A stretch of DNA of 64,000 nt from Setoptus koraiensis (lineage: Eukaryota > Arthropoda): contig CM106586.1 in assembly GCA_048013815.1 (NCBI GenBank), forward strand, positions 17,732,001 through 17,796,000, written 5' to 3'. This document shows positions 59,301 through 64,000 of the stretch, piece by piece. Within the stretch, counting starts at the first letter, position 1; the number at the start of each line of letters is the position of its first letter. The position numbers were made by a program, and so were the translations under genes. Under the pieces are notes generated by a model. The model made no database searches, was not told where the DNA came from, and was given only the letters and a program-made list of their open reading frames with translations.

Positions 59301-61337
59301 ACGCACGGTGCTCCCTTCGCCAGAGGAAAAGACGAAATGATTGATTTGGTTACTTATGGTACTACAGGTGAAGTAAAAAAAGGAATGATTGATGGAGACC
59401 CGTCTAATGGAATTGTTGAGGATCTCTTGAACAAAGGTGCCCAAGTCAATCGACCAATGGAAAAAAGTGGTGAAACCGCTCTACACATGGCAGCTCGCTA
59501 TAGACGCGTGGATAATGCACGTGGATTGTTAGAGGGAGGGGCAGACGTAAATGCTCAAGATGCTGATGGGAGAACTCCTCTTCATGCTGCCATTGGTGCA
59601 GATGCCAGAGGAGTCTTTGAGCTACTTATTAGAAATAGAGCCACAAATTTGAATGCTCAGGCTAAGGATGGAACGACACCGCTTATGATGGCTGCAAAAA
59701 TTTTAGAACAATCAATGCTTGAAGAATTGATCATGAATGATTGCGAGATAAACTTACATGATTGTAATGGAAAAACAGCACTGCATTGGGCTGCTGCAAC
59801 TGACTTCGCCTCTGCTGTTCGTATATTGTTAGCTAGTGGAGCTAATAAAGATTCGCAGGATCACCTTGGAGAGACACCCCTGTTCTTGGCTGCGCGTGAA
59901 GGGGCGAAAAACTCAGTCGAAATTTTACTGCAACATAACGCAAATCCGGATATTGGTGATGAAATGGAAGGATGCCCGATCGATATTGCTCAAAAAAGAA
60001 ATCATACAGATATTGTGCGCTTATTGAAAGAGCATGTCCCCAATTCTCACTCTTCTGTCAATCAACAACAGTCTAGACAGAATCTACTATGTCCACTCTC
60101 TCCAAGTAGTTACGACGAAAATAGTAATGGAAGTTCAGGACAGCAGAGCCATTCACAAAACTATCAGCAAAATCATTTTCACAGTCACAGTTCTGGAGGC
60201 CGTCAAATGCACAGCAAATCAAATTTGACACGAAGTAATTCGACAAAACCATTGCCACAGGAAAATGCTCATCCTAAATCTCAACACTGTAAATCAGTGA
60301 TGATGATAAAAACAGAAAACGAGCAAGATGAGAATCATAGCATGAATCAATCAATACTGGGCCGAAGAGCAACTCAGTCAACAAGTAGTAGTCATCAAGC
60401 TGTACATGCAAGCGGTCCAAGTAATCATTGCCGATCGAGTAGCACTACGGCTGGAAATTTCATTAGTAAATCAACAAATAATATCAGTCCAGCCAACGGA
60501 TACCATAACAAGCATCACCATCAATCTATTAACGTCTTGAACAAAAATAATTCTAATGGAAACCACCACAACATCCCTCCACCGTTGCCCCCTCCTCGCA
60601 ATCAGCCCCCTCCAATCAATACTCAATTCACTTATGACTATATATCCTATCCACCAGCATCTAGTGCACCAAATTCAGCCACATTATCGCCGTCACTTGT
60701 ATCACCTTTGGCAACTCAGTATGGAGTTTTAAACTCTAATCACGTAGTTATGCCTGCGACCCCGAACTCCTTGACAAACTCCTTGTCTCCTGTATCATCA
60801 TCCATGATGTCACCCCCCGCCAACTCATCGATAGGTTTATTGAATTCACCTACAAAGACAACGCCATCAGTTTCTATGCACCATAATCAAGCGGATCAAC
60901 AAAATCAAGCGCACCTGATCTCACCCCCCTCATATGAGGAATGTGTTAGGATTACCCAACAGCAGATGTTGGGTAACAACAATGGAAATAATCAACACCA
61001 TCAACCGCATTCGACACAAAATCGACCACCATATTGGACACATAATCAAGAACAGCATGCACACCCAAACGTCGGCAACTTGATTGATACAAGTCACAAT
61101 AACACAAATACGCTCATCAACAACAATAATAACAATGGCAATAATAACACAGCAGATCTTTACAATGTTCCGTCATTCAAACATTACATGACCCCATCAC
61201 CTGATTCTCCGTTTAGCATGGACTCATCCGTGGAGAGCCCGCCCGGTGCATATAGTGATCAACAATATCAAAATCATACTATGTCCTTTCCTCAAAACAA
61301 TGTAACTAGCCTTCAAGAGGCAGGAGTCTTTATTTAA
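56382..61337 (+). CDS. Notch: Notch receptor, reduced form (13 EGF repeats, no LNR modules)
   Basis: Single-pass receptor for Delta/Serrate ligands whose cleaved intracellular part acts with Su(H)/CSL. The single 1651-codon exon encodes: signal peptide (about 10-29), 13 EGF repeats (about 110-690), a reduced heterodimerisation region (about 697-800; ALLTIIREPAYITEHESYEL, ELELKVDNDKCRGKCISTIE), TM (about 808-829), RAM (WFPEGF at 839), seven ankyrin repeats (about 960-1220), a Pro/Ser/Asn/His-rich region, PPSYEE (about 1515) and a C-terminal PEST with DSSVESPPG. The repeats align one to one with fly EGF1-13: the irregular EGF10 and the ligand-binding EGF11-12 are recognisable, and O-fucose sites (CX4S/TC) are kept. 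EGF14-36 and the three LNR modules are absent, and no furin site is seen. EGF1 and EGF5 carry insertions. Its stop overlaps the NDUFAF6 coding end. Confidence 0.95.
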   Translation: MKFKHLLTYFCTMSSLLLTVILFIVVTNGNEIPNYNYNHKNFNQARDNQHFRESNAEKELVKLDRNNLLRASPHTLQYHTASPQAGPHHISPTIVTNNKNHHYSLLNNNPCHDNQQCLNGGECIPIVSNYQKLFPLNSTSLTTSQSYRSTTNDDDLFYCKCPISYVGDFCQFSNPCYSTKCQNGGTCIVHQSANIYEAPRFSCKCAIGYTASLCEIAQPSICRNNNPCLNGATCQLTTSVNDYKCICADGYRGQHCQDIDHCKPNSCHNQGKCTSTEDSFYCNCTQGFTGETCLEDIDECALESDTDNQQHDNAIITDLNLHASLKNYHHKLSNDNTSLARVDHEKGVCGQHGRCFNTLGSFRCACERGWTGPRCESRYIPCDPSPCLNGGTCSQDLTTLFYRCSCPSGFNGTHCELNIDDCGSHQCQNGATCIDGINSYACACPSQFNGTYCEGDVNECERRPNLCRNGATCYNKVGGYDCICVNGWTGHDCSENIDDCAAASCLNGATCIDRVGGFACECPPGKTGLLCHLEDGCFTRPYEKSPCSPNSTCDSSPVDGSPICTCPQGFEGADCSTDIDECKAGSPCEHGGSCVNTPGSFRCDCPVGFSGARCEININECDAHPCQHLGTCLDERGGYRCVCARGYTGLQCEIDIDECASNPCQNNATCDNLVDAFKCYCPSGYSGERCELPNIQEFNNIEPHALLTIIREPAYITEHESYELIRKLSSETGTILTLQGFRTVDNGGKTELELKVDNDKCRGKCISTIEDLIERIERITENIPNEHLRIKSSLLNPEPEPPQTYQWFVLTLALITLFSVIFLVASGNRQKVKAKAITWFPEGFFETSKCAGARRDPTSKTGKLGVSTLQALKGNFCRQGGRADQRGARTVSGRGILKTNTTGMTEIPQNNGGIYNEPYESYSDWQSQQYESCGNTENESMATNRHPMTPPTMDINPVDIEGPHGMTPLMVASTHGAPFARGKDEMIDLVTYGTTGEVKKGMIDGDPSNGIVEDLLNKGAQVNRPMEKSGETALHMAARYRRVDNARGLLEGGADVNAQDADGRTPLHAAIGADARGVFELLIRNRATNLNAQAKDGTTPLMMAAKILEQSMLEELIMNDCEINLHDCNGKTALHWAAATDFASAVRILLASGANKDSQDHLGETPLFLAAREGAKNSVEILLQHNANPDIGDEMEGCPIDIAQKRNHTDIVRLLKEHVPNSHSSVNQQQSRQNLLCPLSPSSYDENSNGSSGQQSHSQNYQQNHFHSHSSGGRQMHSKSNLTRSNSTKPLPQENAHPKSQHCKSVMMIKTENEQDENHSMNQSILGRRATQSTSSSHQAVHASGPSNHCRSSSTTAGNFISKSTNNISPANGYHNKHHHQSINVLNKNNSNGNHHNIPPPLPPPRNQPPPINTQFTYDYISYPPASSAPNSATLSPSLVSPLATQYGVLNSNHVVMPATPNSLTNSLSPVSSSMMSPPANSSIGLLNSPTKTTPSVSMHHNQADQQNQAHLISPPSYEECVRITQQQMLGNNNGNNQHHQPHSTQNRPPYWTHNQEQHAHPNVGNLIDTSHNNTNTLINNNNNNGNNNTADLYNVPSFKHYMTPSPDSPFSMDSSVESPPGAYSDQQYQNHTMSFPQNNVTSLQEAGVFI
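61329..61334 (-). terminator. NDUFAF6: Poly(A) signal AATAAA overlapping the NDUFAF6 stop
   Basis: On the minus strand AATAAA contains the TAA stop of NDUFAF6 (61330-61332) and also lies across the last codons of Notch on the other strand. Confidence 0.5.
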
Positions 61338-62364
61338 ATTTTGTAACAAACCATATTTTGAGAGGTAATAAATCATCTCTTCTCATTAGGGAGGGATTGT
61401 AAATATCGTAATTTAAATCTATTATTCTGTTTAGGGCACAATTGATGGTTACTCGAGGGGCGAATATTCTTCTGTAGAAACGTGGAACACAGCTTATTTC
61501 TTGCAAGGCGTTATTAAGATGTGACTGGCAGAGGTCTGTGAGTTCCTTAACGATTGGTTTAATTTTCTCTGTGTCGAGTTGCTTCTTAAAGAAATCTCTG
61601 GGTTGGCAGTTGTGTTTTCTTAGAACGTCTTTGGGTATGTAGCAACAATTCTTCTTCGCATTGTATGGTATTCCTCTGATTATATTAGACAGTCCATGAG
61701 CAATACCCAAACTATGAGATATTGTCTGTAGGGTAGTAGCCAACCTGTGGCTGTCAACGTAGTTATATAGGATTTCTCTTACAAAGTGACATAGAAGTAA
61801 ATATATAGAGGAGTTGGACTTGATGCAGTAGTCTGTCAACTCATTGATATCTTCAAACTGCTGATAACCCAAAACTTTCGGACCTATTCGAGAGCCGAGT
61901 AAGTCTCTAACCCAAACTCGTGTGCTAGGATCTATTTGAATACATTCGAATACTTCAATCAGTTCTTTGGCTACTGGTGCAAATTTGTAGTAGGCGCTCT
62001 TCTTCTGTTCGTCAATGTTATATATATCTCTCTCTACCAATATTTCATCTAACAGTTTAGCCCAGAAGTGAAACCTCAGTTTAGCTCGATCAGTGTCTGT
62101 GGTGGCTTCTCTGACTAGTGAGAGTTCTACATTGAATGCTCTCAGAGCGAACGCAGCTCGTCTTACCCGAGGTTCGTCAATCACCAGAGTGTTGAGATAG
62201 TTTTCTCTATCGTACTTTTTGACATGGTTGATACAATATTGTTGTGAACTGTTCTCTCCGCTGTTTGCACTTGAGAGACCTCTGATCAATTTATGATGTG
62301 AGATTATCTGAGGAAAAAGGATATAAAAGCGTCGATTTGGCTGGCACAACATTACTGACATCAT
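61330..62364 (-). CDS. NDUFAF6: NDUFAF6, complex I assembly factor (squalene/phytoene-synthase-like)
   Basis: A mitochondrial protein needed for assembly of complex I and ND1 production. The 344-residue frame (human 333) matches the family: CINHVKKYDRENYLNTLVID, RRAAFALRAFNVEL, LRFHFWAKLL, ELTDYCIKSNSSIYLLL, HSLGIAHGLSNIIRGIPYNA and CYIPKDVL. The aspartate-rich metal motifs of true squalene synthases are not conserved, as expected for this family. The first 30 residues are basic and acid-free (CQPNRRFYILFPQIISHHKL), consistent with a mitochondrial presequence. It is one exon. Its last codons overlap those of Notch by 8 bp, and its promoter is shared with SNW1. Confidence 0.93.
   Translation of the reverse strand: MMSVMLCQPNRRFYILFPQIISHHKLIRGLSSANSGENSSQQYCINHVKKYDRENYLNTLVIDEPRVRRAAFALRAFNVELSLVREATTDTDRAKLRFHFWAKLLDEILVERDIYNIDEQKKSAYYKFAPVAKELIEVFECIQIDPSTRVWVRDLLGSRIGPKVLGYQQFEDINELTDYCIKSNSSIYLLLCHFVREILYNYVDSHRLATTLQTISHSLGIAHGLSNIIRGIPYNAKKNCCYIPKDVLRKHNCQPRDFFKKQLDTEKIKPIVKELTDLCQSHLNNALQEISCVPRFYRRIFAPRVTINCALNRIIDLNYDIYNPSLMRRDDLLPLKIWFVTKFK
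61367..61372 (+). terminator. Notch: Poly(A) signal AATAAA of Notch, inside NDUFAF6
   Basis: Begins 30 bases after the Notch stop and lies antisense to NDUFAF6 coding sequence. The Notch 3' UTR, if this signal is used, is under about 60 nt. Confidence 0.5.
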
Positions 62365-62702
62365 GTAAGATTGTTTTCAGAGAAAATTTGACTCGTATCT
62401 ATTTTACATAACTGTACACTGGAATTTAACTTCATTTAGATTCGTCATCCACGTGATCGATTCGAGCTTCTCTGATGTAATGGACGAGTTCGCTATTTCA
62501 GCTGATTGTTTATATTTTTGAAAAACGCGCTCGGTCTAAAAGCCAGAACTATCTCATCCGCACTGATAGTTCCAATAAACGATTCTTGGATATAAATAGT
62601 ACAATACCTATTAGATTATTGCGAACAAATAAAGCATTTGTATTATAAGAATAGTTTATTATTGTAAAAATCAATTTATTATTCATATCGATATTACATA
62701 AA
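62365..62702. promoter_or_regulatory. Shared promoter interval of NDUFAF6 and SNW1
   Basis: A 338-bp interval between outward-reading start codons, so both promoters must lie here unless an SNW1 exon is hidden further away. TATAAATAG at 62591-62599 is a good TATA box for SNW1, about 104 bp before its ATG. Confidence 0.6.
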
Positions 62703-63785
62703 ATGTCGAATCCACGATCCGAGGCGGCAGCGCCTCGGTACATCAGGTATCTGCCAATCCAGCAAGGAGAGGAGGTCAGCAGCAATTCCAAACAGAGAAT
62801 CATACGGATGGTTGAAGCTCAGAAAGATCCTATGGAACCACCCAAGTTTAAGATAAATCAAAAAATTCCTCGTGGCCCGCCATCACCCCCCGCTCCTGTG
62901 ATGCATTCGCCACCAAGAAAAGTTACCAGCGAAGAGCAGGCCGCCTGGAAAATACCGCCCTTAGTATCTAGTTGGAAAAATCCCAAGGGTTATACTATAC
63001 CTCTTGATAAGAGATGCGCAGTTGATGGACGTAGTATTATTGGTAGCTCACAAGTGAATGAGAGGTTCGCTCAGCTATCCGAGGCCCTTTACATGGCCAG
63101 TAGCGTGGCCAGAGAACAAGTAGAGATGAGAGCTCAGGCGGAAAGAAAGATTGCACAAAAGGAGAAAGAGAAGAAGGAAGAAGATCTTAGATTGTTGGCC
63201 CAAAAAGCTCGCGAACAGCGAGCAAACGGCCAGCGGTCCGCCCTGGAAGGTCTAGAAGACTCAGATGACGACGACGCCATTCAGAGTAGCGTTGAAGAAA
63301 GGAACAGAATAAGAGAAGAAAGAAGTCGCAATAGAGTGAGAGATGTTAATCTTCAAATGCTTGCCCCCGATAGAAGGTCCAAGTTGGAAAGACAAAGAGA
63401 ACGTGATATAAGTGAACAAATTGCCCTTGGTGTTGCACGTCCCCAAACAAGCGACTCTGATTTTGTCGATCAACGATTGTATGACCAGGCCAGAGGCCTG
63501 AGTTCTGGATTCGGACAAGAGGACGACTACACTGTCTACGATCGACCCTGGAAATCTAAAAACTCTATGGCCAGTACTTACAGGCCGTCTAAAGAAATCC
63601 TTGATGAGATAGATGAGAGCAGACTGGATAAACAAGGTGAAAAGAGGCCTGCTGACTCTGGACCGGTACAATTTACCAAAGAAGAAGACCCGTTCGGTTT
63701 GACAGATTTTCTTAAACAAGCCAGAAATAGTAAGAAAAGTGATTCAGAACAAAAAGAAGATAGATCCAAAAGAAGAAGATCATGA
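62703..63785 (+). CDS. SNW1: SNW1 / SKIP splicing factor, N-terminally short
   Basis: SNW1 is a core spliceosome component (NTC-related) and transcription co-regulator that also binds the Notch-CSL complex in other animals. The 360-residue protein begins at the conserved APRYIRYLPIQQ block and carries the SNW domain: IRMVEAQKDPMEPPKFKINQ, PRGPPSPPAPVMHSP, SWKNPKGYTIPLDKR and VEMRAQAERKIAQKEKEKKE. The C-terminal helical and DRPW/FGLTDFLKQA motifs follow. Human SNW1 has 536 residues, and about 170 N-terminal residues are missing here. ATG 62703 has a TATA box 104 bp upstream and no splice acceptor just before it, which argues that this is a real start. An upstream exon elsewhere cannot be excluded. 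Confidence 0.93.
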   Translation: MSNPRSEAAAPRYIRYLPIQQGEEVSSNSKQRIIRMVEAQKDPMEPPKFKINQKIPRGPPSPPAPVMHSPPRKVTSEEQAAWKIPPLVSSWKNPKGYTIPLDKRCAVDGRSIIGSSQVNERFAQLSEALYMASSVAREQVEMRAQAERKIAQKEKEKKEEDLRLLAQKAREQRANGQRSALEGLEDSDDDDAIQSSVEERNRIREERSRNRVRDVNLQMLAPDRRSKLERQRERDISEQIALGVARPQTSDSDFVDQRLYDQARGLSSGFGQEDDYTVYDRPWKSKNSMASTYRPSKEILDEIDESRLDKQGEKRPADSGPVQFTKEEDPFGLTDFLKQARNSKKSDSEQKEDRSKRRRS

Positions 63786-64000
63786 TATCCTATCTTGTGT
63801 GAGTCACGTTTATGTCATGTATGAAACTTTCCCAGCGATGATGCGAAAAGCATTATGCTTCGCCATGGAATCATGTTGAATTGTTTTGAAGTTTGCTATG
63901 AATGATAACTAATTGATCACAAAAGCAGATTTCTACATTATGCAACATGATTAAATGCTCCTAGTTACGTTCTATAACAACAGACCCATCTAAACAAGCC
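63786..64000. other. 3' flank of SNW1
   Basis: No gene seen. An ATTAAA variant at about 63950 could be the SNW1 poly(A) signal. Confidence 0.4.

Overview
This window is nuclear DNA from a eukaryote, almost certainly an arthropod. Still life/TIAM, Notch, WNK, RME-8/DNAJC13, a KLF5-like factor, Pym and SNW1 are all recognisable, along with a Ty3-type LTR element and a hAT-type MITE. Two traits point to a small, gene-compacted animal; an acariform (possibly eriophyoid) mite is a reasonable guess, but that is inference. First, very long genes are carried as single open exons (DNAJC13 7.0 kb, Notch 5.0 kb, most of Still life 4.3 kb), so introns are few. Second, convergent genes are packed tail to tail, with poly(A) signals lying on or just after the stop codon.

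Layout: 1-2059 non-coding, rich in simple repeats; 2060-7004 Still life/TIAM Rac exchange factor (+); 7397-8257 Pym (-); 8258-18938 a 10.7 kb stretch with no protein gene, holding candidate hairpins and a dispersed inverted repeat; 18939-23395 a three-exon KLF zinc-finger gene (-); 24326-31354 DNAJC13/RME-8 (+); 31380-31928 RNase H1 (-); 32273-33325 RNMT cap methyltransferase (+); 33452-40019 a Ty3-type LTR retrotransposon (-); 40095-40432 a hAT MITE; 40502-42559 methionyl-tRNA synthetase (+); 42666-43340 NSMCE3/MAGE (-); 44210-46205 an extremely AT-rich stretch; 46206-46705 a 500-N gap; 46706-47050 an exact second copy of the RNMT 3' end; 47194-48984 an EHBP1-like protein (+); 51353-53409 a short WNK kinase (+, three exons); 53424-54518 RFC3 (-); 56382-61337 Notch (+); 61330-62364 NDUFAF6 (-); 62703-63785 SNW1/SKIP (+).

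Most genes are unrelated housekeeping genes: mRNA capping, splicing, exon-junction recycling, replication clamp loading, complex I assembly, endosome traffic. They are interspersed with signalling genes that sit in larger non-coding territories (Still life, KLF, WNK, Notch).

The most striking feature is how many conserved proteins have lost standard modules. Notch keeps EGF repeats 1-13, a reduced heterodimerisation region, the TM, RAM, ankyrin repeats and PEST, but lacks EGF14-36 and all three LNR modules. WNK stops soon after its first autoinhibitory domain. The EHBP1-like protein lacks its CH domain. SNW1 lacks about 170 N-terminal residues. RNase H1 shows no hybrid-binding domain. The KLF carries a two-residue insertion inside zinc finger 2 and a 330-residue Gln/His tail. 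The Ty3 element appears to carry two RNase H domains. The sequence from 33452 to the gap conflicts with the RNMT-tail copy after the gap, so the join between these blocks needs checking before any linkage is trusted.
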